NCBI RefSeq assembly: GCF_025629245.1
Contig: NZ_JANZXN010000030.1
Location: forward strand, 114,855-178,854
DNA: 64,000 nucleotides
Direction of reading: 5' to 3'
Source of the DNA: Natronobiforma cellulositropha
GTDB lineage: Archaea; Halobacteriota; Halobacteria; Halobacteriales; Natrialbaceae
The position numbers and the translations under genes are program-made. Below, one piece after another: positions 32,663-41,655 of this stretch (positions are counted from its first letter, which is position 1; each line of letters opens with the position of its first letter). Below the pieces are notes generated by a model that did not search any database, was not told where the DNA came from, and saw nothing but the letters and a program-made list of their open reading frames with translations.

Positions 32663-33736
32663 ATGGACACGGAGTCGCTCAGACGGGCGCTCGAGGAGGC
32701 AGGCCTGACCGGACAGCAGGCCGATACGTATCTCACGCTCCTCGAGTTAGGTCCCTCCCCCGTCGTCGAGATCACCCAGCGCTCGTCGGTCTCCTCCTCG
32801 CGAATCTACGACATCGTCAGACAGCTCGAGGAGCTCGGCTTCGCAGAGACCATGGAGCGCGATCGGCTCTACGCCCGCCCCCGAGAGCCGATCGACGTGC
32901 TCGAACGGCTGCGCAGCAAGAGCGAGATGTTCGCCGACGCCGCCGACGAGATCGAAGACCGCTGGGAACAGCCCGACCCGCTCGAGTCGCGCGTGAGCGT
33001 GGTCAAACAACAGGAGACGGTGCTGCGAAGCGCCGGCGACGCCATCGCCCAGGCGGCGGTCTCGATCGAACTCGCGCTGACGCTCGAGCAACTCGAGGAG
33101 CTACAGCCGACGATCGAGACCGCGGCGACCGAGAACGACGTCGTCGTCCAGGTGTCGGTCTACGACGTCGAGGAGAGCGACCTGCCGGTGCCCGACGGCG
33201 TCGTCGAAGTCCGGCGGAACCCGCTTCCGGGACCGTTTCTGGCCATCGTCGATCGCCGCCACGCCTTCTTCTCGCCGAACGTCCACAGCGACGAACCCTA
33301 CGGGATCACCATCGGCGACGAGATTCTCTCGTTCATCCTCCACTGGTACTTCCTGACGTGTCTGTGGGCGCGACTCGAGTCGGTCCACGTCGACCCCGAC
33401 GCCAGTCCGACCTACATCAGCATCGAGGAGTTCGTCCACGACACGGTCCCGCTGTGGAACAACGGGGCCACGATGACGTTGACGACCGTCGGCCAGCGGA
33501 CGGACACCGGCGAAGAGGTCGAAATCACCGGCCAGCTCGTCGGGATCACGAACGACCGGTTGCTCGGGCCGGAGGACGACCCGGCGTACACCGACCTCGC
33601 GGGACAGCTCACGCTCTTCCTCGAGACCGACGACGGCGTCTACACCGTCGGCGGCTGGGGGGCGCTGCTCGAGGACGTCGAGGCGCAGATTATTCGCATC
33701 GACAGCGTCGGTCTCGAGGGTGCATTCGAGTGGTGA
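32663..33736 (+). CDS. TrmB-family sugar-responsive transcriptional regulator
   Basis: 357 residues. N-terminal TrmB wHTH (LRRALEEAGLTGQQADTYLTLLELGPSPVVEI, then SSSRIYDIVRQLEELGFAETM), a coiled linker (ERLRSKSEMFADAADEIEDRW), then the TrmB effector domain (IELALTLEQLEELQPTIETA; RHAFFSPNVHSDEPYGITIGD; ILHWYFLTCLWARL). TrmB regulators bind sugars and control sugar genes, which fits the setting. A TATA-like CTTTTGG (32634-32640) lies 29 nt before the ATG. The stop codon lies in a 27-bp tandem duplication. Confidence 0.92.
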   Translation: MDTESLRRALEEAGLTGQQADTYLTLLELGPSPVVEITQRSSVSSSRIYDIVRQLEELGFAETMERDRLYARPREPIDVLERLRSKSEMFADAADEIEDRWEQPDPLESRVSVVKQQETVLRSAGDAIAQAAVSIELALTLEQLEELQPTIETAATENDVVVQVSVYDVEESDLPVPDGVVEVRRNPLPGPFLAIVDRRHAFFSPNVHSDEPYGITIGDEILSFILHWYFLTCLWARLESVHVDPDASPTYISIEEFVHDTVPLWNNGATMTLTTVGQRTDTGEEVEITGQLVGITNDRLLGPEDDPAYTDLAGQLTLFLETDDGVYTVGGWGALLEDVEAQIIRIDSVGLEGAFEW

Positions 33737-33789
33737 GTCGGCCCGTCGGCGTTCGAGTGGTGAGTCGGCCCGCCGGCGTTCGAGTGTGA
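33724..33789 (+). repeat. 27-bp tandem duplication across the trmB-like stop codon
   Basis: 33724-33750 and 33751-33777 are 27-bp direct repeats (one mismatch), followed by a partial third copy to about 33785. Each starts TTCGAGTGGTGAGTC and contains the TGA that ends the regulator (FEW-stop). Probably a slippage or duplication product. Confidence 0.75.
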
Positions 33790-33870
33790 GCACTACAGCG
33801 GGTCGAACGGGGAGGAGACTCGAGCAGCGGAGACGAACGACTATGTGACGCGCGTGTGTGCGCTCGAGAT

Positions 33871-34350
33871 ATGAGCGACACCGAGTACTTCGAGGACATT
33901 TCGGTCGGCGACCGCCGGTCGTTCGGCGAGCGGACGATCACGAGAGACGACATCGTCGAGTTCGCACGCGAGTACGACCCACAGCCGATCCACACCGACG
34001 AGGGGGCCGCAGCGGAGACGATGATGGGCGGACTCATCGCCAGTGGCTGGCACACGGCGTCGGTCTGTATGCGGCTGATGATCGACAACATGTCTGACCG
34101 GGCGCTCGTGGCCGCCCGCGGCATCGACGAACTGCGGTGGATCAGGCCGGTCAGGCCCGGCGACACCCTGACCGTCGAAGTCGAAGTGCTCGAGACCTCC
34201 GCCGCCGACGGCCGGAACGAGATCGGCTACGTCGATGAGCGACTGACCGGCTACAACCAGGACGGCGAGGCGGTCATCTCGTGGATCAGCCTCGAGATGG
34301 TCAGCCGGCGCGAGTCGCTCGAGAACGGGTCGGAGACATCTGCAGAGTGA
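33871..34350 (+). CDS. MaoC-like dehydratase (R-specific enoyl-CoA hydratase fold)
   Basis: 159 residues, single hot-dog domain, start ATG 33871 (MSDTEYFEDISVGDRRSFGERTI). Catalytic pair Asp/His in FAREYDPQPIHTDE; substrate loop GGLIASGWHTASVCMRLM; the rest RPGDTLTVEVEVLE is typical of MaoC. It would hydrate trans-enoyl-CoA; the physiological substrate is unclear. Not clearly linked to the polysaccharide genes; a class III CoA-transferase lies 5 kb away. Confidence 0.9.
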   Translation: MSDTEYFEDISVGDRRSFGERTITRDDIVEFAREYDPQPIHTDEGAAAETMMGGLIASGWHTASVCMRLMIDNMSDRALVAARGIDELRWIRPVRPGDTLTVEVEVLETSAADGRNEIGYVDERLTGYNQDGEAVISWISLEMVSRRESLENGSETSAE

Positions 34351-34836
34351 ACGTCAGCGGTGCCCACAGCGGGTACACTCGACGAACGAATGCGTGAGGA
34401 AAAACGGCGAGTGCGGGGCGCTGGCCGGGCCGTCGACGCACGCGCGAGCGGAGAGCGGTCGGCGGCGGCGAACTGGAGTCGAACGGGAACGGGACGGATC
34501 GGCCGGTCTCGGATCCGCTCTTCGAATCCGAATTCGCCACGCGGTGCACACGCACCGGGTGGGTACTGAACCGGATTTCGCCCCCGAATTCGAGGACGGG
34601 TTCGATCCGTGTCGTTCCTGCGGCGGTGACGTCTGTCCCGTCTTACCGGGAGGTCGGTGTCGCCACACCTCACGTTCGGGAGAACGCGAGTCGTTCGATG
34701 GCTCCTCGTCGCCGCCGGCCACAGTATGTGTTACGCTACCAGTGCACATGAAGCTTTCAGTGTGTTCGAACGCCTGACAGTACAGATTGGTGAACGGTGT
34801 TCCGACGGCCGGAGACGCGCCGATGCGCTCGAGCGT
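34351..34836. other. Gap between MaoC and PP-loop genes
   Basis: 486 bp. A 72-codon plus frame from GTG 34559 to 34777 reads VGTEPDFAPEFEDGFDPCRS then CGGDVCPVLPGGRCRH, acidic with four cysteines, and might be a small zinc protein. A minus frame ending VECTRCGHR (stop at 34354) is the other option. Neither has a convincing promoter, so I leave both unassigned. Confidence 0.3.
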
Positions 34837-36150
34837 TCAGATCCCCATCCGACGTGCCACCCGGCGTACGGAGTCGTAGGCCGGATAGAGCGTCGTGTAG
34901 AGTGCGTCGGGAGCGTTCCTGGCACCCGCCCGGAGCGCGCGGTGGTGAACCGGCGGCGCGGAGTCGTCGACCAGGTCGGCGAGGTCGGCCGACTCGAGCC
35001 ACGCGAAGAACTCGCGCTCGGCCGGCGACGCCGGCGTCGTCTCGCGGACGCGCTCGCGGATGTCCGCCCACATGTAGCGTTCGTCCTCGCCGAGGACCCA
35101 CGCGCCGCGTTCGAACGACCGCCGGAGGTCGTCGTAGTCGACCTCGGCGTAGCCGTGAGCCGTCGGCTCGAGACCGGCGAGACGGAGACCGACGGCCGTC
35201 CGGTAACACTTCTCGCACCGGCCGCAGTTGCCGTCCATCTGGACGTTACAGGTCTGGAGTTGGAGGTCGGGCGCGTCCGTCCGGACGTAGTCGGCGATGG
35301 TGTCGAGGCGCTCCTGACGGGTGAGGTCGTAGGCGTCGTGGTGACAGCGCGTGCCCGCCCAGGCGACGTAGTCGTCGATGTCCGGCCGAGAACCCCACTC
35401 GAGGTCGATACCCTCCCAGTGGGTCGCACCTACGTAGAGCGACCCCATCCCGCAGGCGTAGGCCATCGGCGCGCAGAGACCGAGCAGTCCGAGACCGTGG
35501 CCCACGGAGCTGTACCAGGCGCCGTCGACGAAGCGTTTGAAGTGCGCGAGGAGCACGAAGTGCTCGAGAAACGAGAGCATGTTCGACTCGACGAACGCCG
35601 TCTCGAGGTCGCGCTCGTCGGCGAAGCCGGTGACGCGCGAACGGAGCGCGTCCCACTTCTCGTCGTCTGCGGCGTCGGTCGAGACGGTCCAGCCGCGAAC
35701 GCTGATCAGCGTCGGCTCCTCGTCGCGGTGTCTGACGTACGAACACGTCGAGTCGACGCCCCCAGTGAAGAGCAGGCCGGACTCGCCGCCGTCGTGTGCG
35801 GGTACCTCGACGAGATCGCGCGCGTGGAGCGAGCCACCCTCGAGAAAGTCGTACATCGAGAGCAGCGACGCTTTCACGTCCTCGAGCGCTCGTGCGAAGC
35901 GTGCGTCGACGGTCGGAACGTAGATGTCGGCGCCGGTCGCCCACGCGACCGGAGCGAGCTGTGCGAGCAACGGGACGACGAGGACGCCCTCGGGGACGTC
36001 TTCGATCGGGACGTCGTAACTCGCGCGAAACGGCTCGCCGGAGACGAACCGTTCGAGGTCGGGGGTGACCGTGATCGAACACTCGAGGTCGGTGCCGGTC
36101 GCGTCGACGTCGTCGACGAGAATCGTCGGAGAGGTGGGTCGTGGTGACAT
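34837..36150 (-). CDS. PP-loop ATPase/adenine nucleotide alpha-hydrolase, unknown glycan-locus enzyme
   Basis: 437 residues from ATG 36150 (MSPRPTSPTILVDDVDATG). An N-terminal ~120-residue domain rich in strands precedes a PP-loop FTGGVDST (residues 128-135), which binds ATP for adenylation in enzymes of the N-type ATPase fold. It continues LISVRGWTVSTDAADDEKWDAL. A Cys-rich stretch QTCNVQMDGNCGRCEKCYRT (about 320) could bind zinc or a cluster, as in ExsB/QueC and TtcA relatives. It is not a clear WbpG amidotransferase. Set among polysaccharide genes but without the ATAACAAAG box; its upstream region has a minus ACACTTTTTGTAG element. Reaction unknown. Confidence 0.75.
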   Translation of the reverse strand: MSPRPTSPTILVDDVDATGTDLECSITVTPDLERFVSGEPFRASYDVPIEDVPEGVLVVPLLAQLAPVAWATGADIYVPTVDARFARALEDVKASLLSMYDFLEGGSLHARDLVEVPAHDGGESGLLFTGGVDSTCSYVRHRDEEPTLISVRGWTVSTDAADDEKWDALRSRVTGFADERDLETAFVESNMLSFLEHFVLLAHFKRFVDGAWYSSVGHGLGLLGLCAPMAYACGMGSLYVGATHWEGIDLEWGSRPDIDDYVAWAGTRCHHDAYDLTRQERLDTIADYVRTDAPDLQLQTCNVQMDGNCGRCEKCYRTAVGLRLAGLEPTAHGYAEVDYDDLRRSFERGAWVLGEDERYMWADIRERVRETTPASPAEREFFAWLESADLADLVDDSAPPVHHRALRAGARNAPDALYTTLYPAYDSVRRVARRMGI

Positions 36151-36373
36151 GCGTTGAGGCGAGTGAGCACGCTCGAGTCGGGCGTGACTCGAGCGAGGTG
36201 ACACTCTCGGTGGGGTGACCACCACGAAGGGCTACAAAAAGTGTGAGAACCGTTAGCCGACCGGCCCTCGTGAACGGAGTCGGTAACGGCCGCGAAACCG
36301 GCCGCCCGGACCCGACACGGACCGGTTACTACTACCACCGGAGAGCGAGAGCGGGGCAAGCGGCAGAACGTGT

Positions 36374-36391
36374 ACACGGTGTACACCGTGT
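36374..36391. promoter_or_regulatory. Perfect 18-bp palindrome, probable operator
   Basis: ACACGGTGTACACCGTGT is its own reverse complement, with GTGTACAC repeated on both sides. It lies 224 nt from the PP-loop gene start and about 290 nt from the GT-C gene. It suits a dimeric wHTH or TrmB protein. Confidence 0.55.
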
Positions 36392-36587
36392 GCGAATTGT
36401 GGGTTGCTCGAGGCGGGTGCCGGCGGGTGAGGCGGCCCCCGAGTTGCCGAACGCGGTACAGTGGTCAACGAGCAGCGTGTGGTTGGAATGCAACCTAAGG
36501 GGAAGTGGCGTCTGCGGTGGCGACCGTGACGTCTGAGAGCGGGGTGAGTTCGGGAACGGGCGTCGACGCGAGAGCGGTAGGAGATGG

Positions 36588-36596
36588 ATAACAAAC
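36588..36596 (+). promoter_or_regulatory. ATAACAAAC box before the GT-C-like gene
   Basis: ATAACAAAC followed by GC-rich DNA; 37 nt from its first base to the leader ATG 36625. Confidence 0.5.
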
Positions 36597-36624
36597 CCTC
36601 ACGTTGGTGACCTCACGACAGTCA

Positions 36625-36687
36625 ATGCAGTCTATACACGCCGATGACACGGGTGGTTGCCTGCGGTTCGCCGGAGGGACCGTATGA
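36625..36687 (+). other. 20-codon leader ORF coupled to the GT-C-like gene
   Basis: MQSIHADDTGGCLRFAGGTV then TGA (36685-36687), whose ATGA overlaps the downstream ATG at 36684. A GGAGG lies inside it 8 nt before that ATG. It supports the coupled-leader pattern of this promoter class. Confidence 0.45.
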
Positions 36688-38477
36688 GACGGGCGGTGTT
36701 GAACGTCCTCCTCGCGGCCGGGTTCTTCGCGGTCGCCTTCGGCGTCCTCGTCGCGAGAAACGCGCCCGCGAGCGGGTACGAGGCGTCCATCTACGCGGCC
36801 ACACCGTCGCTCGCCTGGCTCGGCTTCGCGTTCGCGCTGGCGGTCGCCGTCGGGACCACGCTCTCGGCTCGAGGCGTCCACCAGGGACTCGGCATCGCCC
36901 TCGGCGGGACCACGATGGTCGCAATCGTCGGTCTGCCCTCGGTCAGGAACTACTACTTCCAGGGGAAAGGTGACGCGCTCACCCACCTCGGCTGGACCAG
37001 GGACTTCCTCCAGGGGACGATGTACCCCCACGAACTGTTCTACCCGGGCGTCCACAGCATCGCCTCGGCGTTCCACCTCGCGAGCGGCGTGCCCGTCCAG
37101 CGCGCCGTCCTCGTCACGGTGGTCTTCCTGTTCGTCCCGTTCTTGCTGTTCGTGCCGCTGGTCGTCCGCGACCTGAGCGGCAGCGCACTGGCGGCGGGGT
37201 TCGCGGCCATCGTCTCCTGGATGGTGTTACCGATCAACAACGTCGCGACGCACATGGGCGTCCACACCAACTCGAACGCGCTGTTTCTCGTCCCCGTCGT
37301 CCTCTTCGCGTTCGTCGCCTACCTCCGGCGGCGTGACGACCTCGAGCGACTGTTCGGACTCTCGCCGCTCAGCGGACTCGTCTTGCTCACGGGTGCGGGG
37401 CTGTTGTTAGTCCACCCACAGCAGATGATCAACGTCGTCGTCATCCTCGCCGCAGCGAGCCTCGTCCAGTTCGTCGGCCGACGGCGGTTCACCGACCATC
37501 CCGTCGTGGCACACTCGAGCGCCTACGTCCACACGCTCGCCCTCGGGGGCCTGTTCGTCCTCTGGGCGGGGAGCAACGCCCGCTTTCGCGACGCGTTCTC
37601 CGGGCTCATCTACGGAGTGTTCGCGAGCGACATCGGGGCGTCCTCCGAGGTGGGCCAGCGCGGTGGCTCGCTCACCGAAATCGGTGGCAGCCTCGGCGAA
37701 CTGTTCGTGAAGATGTTCCTCGTCAGCGCGCTGGTCGCGCTCGCCGTCGGCCTGTTCGTCCTGCTGACCTGGCTCGGGTGGACGCGCATCGAACGCGAGT
37801 CGAAGACGCTCGTCACCTACTTCGGCTTCGCACTGATCCCCCTCAACGGAATGTTCCTCGTCTACTTCATTGGCACGCCGACGATGGCGTTCCGTCAGGT
37901 CGGGTTCATCTTCGTCGTCGTGACGATTCTCGCGGGCGTCGCCCTCGCGCACGCCTTCGGCTGGCTCTCGGGGGCGATCACGACGCCGGGCGCGAGCGCC
38001 GTCGCCGCACTCGTCCTCGGGGCGTGTCTCGCGCTCGCGCTGCTGACCGTCTTCTCGACGCCGTTCATCTACACCGCCGGCCAACACGTCACCGAACAGC
38101 AGGTCAACGGCTACGAAACAGCGTTCGAGCACGGAAACGACGAACGGCTGTACGCCGGCTACGGCTACGGCGTCTACCGACACAGCGACGGCATCTACGG
38201 CACCGAAGCCGACACGACCGTCTCCTCGAGTTGGTCCTACGGCGACGTCGTCGAGGCCGAATCCTTCGGGGAGGGCAACTACAGCGGGGCCTACGCCGGC
38301 GACGAGTACTACCTCGTGGTCACGGAGTACGACCTCGTGCGCGAACTCGAGGTCTACCGCGGCTTACACTACGACGAACACGACCTGGACCGACTCGAGG
38401 GCTACGAGGGGGCGAACAAACTCGTCTCGAACGGGGAGTTCCGCCTCTACACGGTCGACGCAGACGTCGACGTGTGA
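36684..38477 (+). CDS. Large polytopic membrane protein, GT-C glycosyltransferase-like
   Basis: 597 residues with 10-12 hydrophobic helices. The first (VLNVLLAAGFFAVAFGVLVA) is followed by a periplasmic-side loop with acidic residues (YYFQGKGDALTHLGWTRDFLQGTMYPHELFYPG), the place where GT-C enzymes keep the catalytic acid. A soluble ~90-residue C-terminal tail starts FSTPFIYTAGQHVTEQQVNGYE and ends VDADVDV. Probably transfers a sugar from a lipid-phosphate donor or polymerises repeats in the envelope. No closer family is recognised. ATG 36684 was preferred over TTG 36657 because of the GGAGG site. Confidence 0.75.
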   Translation: MRRAVLNVLLAAGFFAVAFGVLVARNAPASGYEASIYAATPSLAWLGFAFALAVAVGTTLSARGVHQGLGIALGGTTMVAIVGLPSVRNYYFQGKGDALTHLGWTRDFLQGTMYPHELFYPGVHSIASAFHLASGVPVQRAVLVTVVFLFVPFLLFVPLVVRDLSGSALAAGFAAIVSWMVLPINNVATHMGVHTNSNALFLVPVVLFAFVAYLRRRDDLERLFGLSPLSGLVLLTGAGLLLVHPQQMINVVVILAAASLVQFVGRRRFTDHPVVAHSSAYVHTLALGGLFVLWAGSNARFRDAFSGLIYGVFASDIGASSEVGQRGGSLTEIGGSLGELFVKMFLVSALVALAVGLFVLLTWLGWTRIERESKTLVTYFGFALIPLNGMFLVYFIGTPTMAFRQVGFIFVVVTILAGVALAHAFGWLSGAITTPGASAVAALVLGACLALALLTVFSTPFIYTAGQHVTEQQVNGYETAFEHGNDERLYAGYGYGVYRHSDGIYGTEADTTVSSSWSYGDVVEAESFGEGNYSGAYAGDEYYLVVTEYDLVRELEVYRGLHYDEHDLDRLEGYEGANKLVSNGEFRLYTVDADVDV

Positions 38478-38793
38478 GTGCGTGAGGGAGGTTCCGGACG
38501 GGCGAACGCTTCGCTCGCTGAGCGGACTGATTCTACGCGCTTGCGAGAAAACGTGAGCCGACAGGCCGACTCGCGTGTGGGGAGGAACGATCTGAGCGAG
38601 TGGGTGACTCGAGTGTGCCGGGTTCGGCGACAGCACGGAACGAGAGACGAGTGTGAGCGGTGGTGGTGATGGCGATAGCCGTACACCTCCGTGAGGCGGG
38701 GTGAAAATCGCCTGGCTCGAGGTCACCGCCGCCTACTTCTGGAAATCGACACATAACAAAGCCCGAGAATTCCATCCGAACCAGATACGAACC
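38478..38793. promoter_or_regulatory. Gap holding the ATAACAAAG box for the CoA-transferase
   Basis: 316 bp, no gene seen. The box is at 38753-38761. Confidence 0.4.
38753..38761 (+). promoter_or_regulatory. ATAACAAAG box before the CoA-transferase
   Basis: CATAACAAAGC begins 41 nt before the ATG at 38794, so the mRNA is probably short-leadered. Confidence 0.55.
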
Positions 38794-40023
38794 ATGCCTG
38801 CCCTCGACGACGTACGTGTGCTGGATCTCACGAGGGTCCTCGGCGGACCGTACTGTACGATGTTGCTCGCCGACCTCGGCGCCGACGTGGTGAAGGTCGA
38901 ACCGCCGGGCGGGGACTTCGTCAGGGAGACCCCACCCTTCCACGAGGACGACGACAGCTTCGGCGGCTACTTCCAGAGCGTCAACCGCGGCAAACGGAGC
39001 GTCGAACTCGACTTCAACGACGAGGACGACCGCGAGGCGTTCCTCGAACTCGTCGACACCGCGGACGTGCTGGTCGAGAACTACCGCGTCGGAACCATGG
39101 AGAAGTTCGGTCTCGAGTACGAACGCCTCGCCGAGCGCAACCCGCAACTGGTCTACGCCTCGATGCGCGGCTTCGGCGACCCGCGAACGGGGGCGAGTCC
39201 GAAACAGCGCGAACCCGCGTTCGACCTCGTCGCCCAGGCGATGGGCGGCGTGATGCACCTCACAGGCGAGGAAGACGGCCCGCCGACGAAAGTCGGCTTC
39301 GGCATCGGCGACATCTTCACGGGCGTCCTCCACGCGGTCAACGTCCTGGCGGCGTTACACCACCGCGAGCGGACGGGCGTCGGCCAGTACGTCGACACCG
39401 CGATGTACGACGCGATGATCAGCCTCGGCGAACGAGCCATCTACCAGCACTCTTACACCGGCGACGTGCCGAAACGACAGGGGAACTCCCACCCGACGCT
39501 GTTCCCGTACGACGCCTTCGAGGCCGAAGACGGGCACGTCGTGATCGCTGCACTCGGGGACAACCACTGGCAGGCGCTCTGTCGCGCGATGGACCGCCCC
39601 GACTGGGCGGTCGACTACCCGCACGCGGCCGACCGCCTCGAGGGGCGCGACCCACTCCGGGAGACCATCGCGACGTGGGTCGGCGAACGAACCGTCGAAG
39701 AGGCGCTCGAGGCGCTCACACCGGGTGTCCCCTGTGGACCCGTCCAGGACGCGAGCGACATTTACGCGTGCGAGCACGCACGAAGCCGCGAGATGCTCGT
39801 CGACGTGCCACTCGCCGAGGCGGGGGAGACCGTCACCATCGCCGGGACGCCCATCAAGATGGCCGAGACGCCGCCGGAACCGCGCGGGCGCGCGCCGCTG
39901 CTCGACGAACACCGCGCGGAACTGCTCGGCGCGGTACCGGGCGTCGAGGAGCCACTCGAGCCAGTGGAACGCGGAGAATCGAACCGGATCGAACTGTCAG
40001 ACGGCGGTACGCGCGAGCAGTGA
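38794..40023 (+). CDS. Class III CoA-transferase (CaiB/BaiF family)
   Basis: 409 residues. N-terminal VLDLTRVLGGPYCTMLLADLGADVVKVEPPGGD binds CoA; SVNRGKRSVELD and VLVENYRVGTMEKFGLEYERL follow; the catalytic aspartate is expected in PAFDLVAQAMGGVM. Length and motifs fit formyl-CoA/succinyl-CoA:acid CoA-transferases. In haloarchaea this family includes succinyl-CoA:mesaconate CoA-transferase of the methylaspartate cycle, but the neighbours here are glycan genes and the promoter is the island box. Possibly it supplies acyl-CoA to the acyltransferase 5 nt downstream. Both ideas are inference. Confidence 0.88.
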   Translation: MPALDDVRVLDLTRVLGGPYCTMLLADLGADVVKVEPPGGDFVRETPPFHEDDDSFGGYFQSVNRGKRSVELDFNDEDDREAFLELVDTADVLVENYRVGTMEKFGLEYERLAERNPQLVYASMRGFGDPRTGASPKQREPAFDLVAQAMGGVMHLTGEEDGPPTKVGFGIGDIFTGVLHAVNVLAALHHRERTGVGQYVDTAMYDAMISLGERAIYQHSYTGDVPKRQGNSHPTLFPYDAFEAEDGHVVIAALGDNHWQALCRAMDRPDWAVDYPHAADRLEGRDPLRETIATWVGERTVEEALEALTPGVPCGPVQDASDIYACEHARSREMLVDVPLAEAGETVTIAGTPIKMAETPPEPRGRAPLLDEHRAELLGAVPGVEEPLEPVERGESNRIELSDGGTREQ

Positions 40024-40028
40024 GAGAG

Positions 40029-41309
40029 ATGGTAACAGAGCACACACGAGCGAAGACGGACGGAGACGACGGGCAACCGACCGACGGCGAGCGAGCGCTC
40101 GAGAGGACGAACGGCGACCGTGCGTCCGGGCGGGCGACGAGCAGCGATGGCACATCCGGGCGGGCGAACGGCGACAGTGCACCCGGGCGGGCGTCGACTG
40201 CCGGGGCGGACGAACACGACGACCCCTACGAGATTCGGCTGTACGAACCCCGAGACAGAGCGAGCTTCCTCGAGCTGTACGACCTCGTCCTCGGTGAGCA
40301 GGACGAGGCGTGGTTCGCCTGGAAGTACGAGGAGAATCCCTACACCGACCACGTCCCCATCGTCCTGGCGACGGCCGATGGCGAGGTCGTCGGGGCGAAA
40401 CCCTGTTTCGCCCTCGAGTTGCGCGCGGGGTCGGAGACCGTGATCGGCTACCAGCCCGCGGACGTGATGGTCCACCCCGACCACCGCCGGCGAGGGCTGT
40501 ACTCGCGGACCACCGAGCGGATGAAAGCCCACTACCGCGAGCGCGAGCCGTCGCTGTTCTTCAACTTCCCGAATCAGGCGACGCTCTCGGGCAGTCTGAA
40601 ACACGGCTGGCAGGTCGTCGAGGAGGTGCCGACTCACTACCGCGTCCAGCGGCCGGCGGCCATCGTCGACGCGACCAGCGCCCGCCGGACGAGGCTCGCA
40701 CGGCTCGCACAGCCACTCGCCGACGGCTACCACGCCGTCAAAGACGCCCTCGCAGGCGCGCCGAGTGACGTCACCGTCGAACGCCTCGAGTCGGTGCCCG
40801 TCGAGACGTTCGTCGACCTCTACGAGCGGTCGATACCGCGGACGCTCCACGCGAACCGGGACGAACGCTTCTACGAGTGGCGCTTCGAGAACCCGACCTG
40901 GACGTACGACGCCTACGTCGCGACGCGCGACGGCGAGGCGGTCGCGGGCGTGATCACCGGCAGCCGGGTGCGCGACGGCTCTCGCATCACGACGCTGACC
41001 GACGTCGTCCCGCTCGGTGAGAGCGACGGACGAGCGGCGGGACTGCACGCGATTCTCGCGCGCGTACTCGCGGATCACACCGACGCCGACCTGGTGTCGG
41101 TCAGCGGCGACGTGGTGCCAGAGACGCTGCTCGAGCGCTTTGGCTTTCACTCGGACGGCGCGTTCCCGCTCGCGCGCGTCTCCTCGCGGACGACACAGGT
41201 CGCGTATCCGATCGTCGACGACGGCGGCCACGAGTGGACCGTCGCCGGACGCGCCATCGCCGACCCGGCGAACTGGACGGTCGGCTACGCCGAGCAGGAC
41301 ACGAGTTGA
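40029..41309 (+). CDS. GNAT-family acyltransferase with low-complexity N-terminus
   Basis: 426 residues. Residues 1 to about 65 are a hydrophilic low-complexity tail with repeats of the SGRA/PGRA type. From about residue 67 (YEIRLYEPRDRASFLELYDL) an N-acetyltransferase domain runs, with the acyl-CoA loop region VMVHPDHRRRGLYSRTTERM, a second half containing ERFYEWRFENPTWTYDAYVA and a sterol-carrier-like tail. Such proteins occur in polysaccharide clusters and may N- or O-acylate a sugar. It forms a two-gene operon with the CoA-transferase (5 nt gap). Start ATG 40029 is the first after that stop. Confidence 0.8.
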   Translation: MVTEHTRAKTDGDDGQPTDGERALERTNGDRASGRATSSDGTSGRANGDSAPGRASTAGADEHDDPYEIRLYEPRDRASFLELYDLVLGEQDEAWFAWKYEENPYTDHVPIVLATADGEVVGAKPCFALELRAGSETVIGYQPADVMVHPDHRRRGLYSRTTERMKAHYREREPSLFFNFPNQATLSGSLKHGWQVVEEVPTHYRVQRPAAIVDATSARRTRLARLAQPLADGYHAVKDALAGAPSDVTVERLESVPVETFVDLYERSIPRTLHANRDERFYEWRFENPTWTYDAYVATRDGEAVAGVITGSRVRDGSRITTLTDVVPLGESDGRAAGLHAILARVLADHTDADLVSVSGDVVPETLLERFGFHSDGAFPLARVSSRTTQVAYPIVDDGGHEWTVAGRAIADPANWTVGYAEQDTS

Positions 41310-41655
41310 ACGGGGGCGACACCCGCTCCACTCGATCTTTCACTGGCAGTAATTTCGTATTACTCCACACCGTTCGTGAACCGTTCGGTGCGTGAACAGG
41401 TACGGGACCGAGCGCTACCGGTGACGGAACCGGCCACGATCGCCCGAGGGCGACGAGGTACGACGATATTTATCCCGGAAATACGATGTTTACTGCCAGG
41501 AACGCCCGACAGTACGCGCCGTTTCACAGTGTTGTACTCACGACCGTACGCGGATGTACCCACGCGATCTTCGTACAGATACCAATTATTTCTTCACATC
41601 CTTGCGTTTTTTAGACGGAAAGGTTTATGAATGCAACGTCATTTTACGGAATTGC
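41310..41655. promoter_or_regulatory. Intergenic region upstream of the first Tat beta-helix gene
   Basis: 346 bp with no gene. Direct repeats CCGTTCGTGAA/CCGTTCGGTG (near 41369-41392) may be part of a terminator. The promoter is at 41617-41629. Confidence 0.45.
41617..41629 (+). promoter_or_regulatory. BRE/TATA of Tat beta-helix gene 1
   Basis: GGAAAGGTTTATG; the TTTATG starts exactly 32 nt before the ATG (41656), as in all five paralogues. Confidence 0.7.

Larger units (their letters stand above)
36151..36683. promoter_or_regulatory. Divergent control region between PP-loop and GT-C genes
   Basis: 533 bp, no gene except the 20-codon leader. Contains an ACACTTTTTGTAG element for the minus gene (about 36242-36230), a perfect 18-bp palindrome (36374-36391) and the ATAACAAAC box (36588). 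Confidence 0.5.

Noticed and set aside
34657..36147. 496-codon plus frame opposite the PP-loop gene
   Set aside because: Composition and lack of motifs mark it as antisense shadow of a gene with a clear PP-loop.
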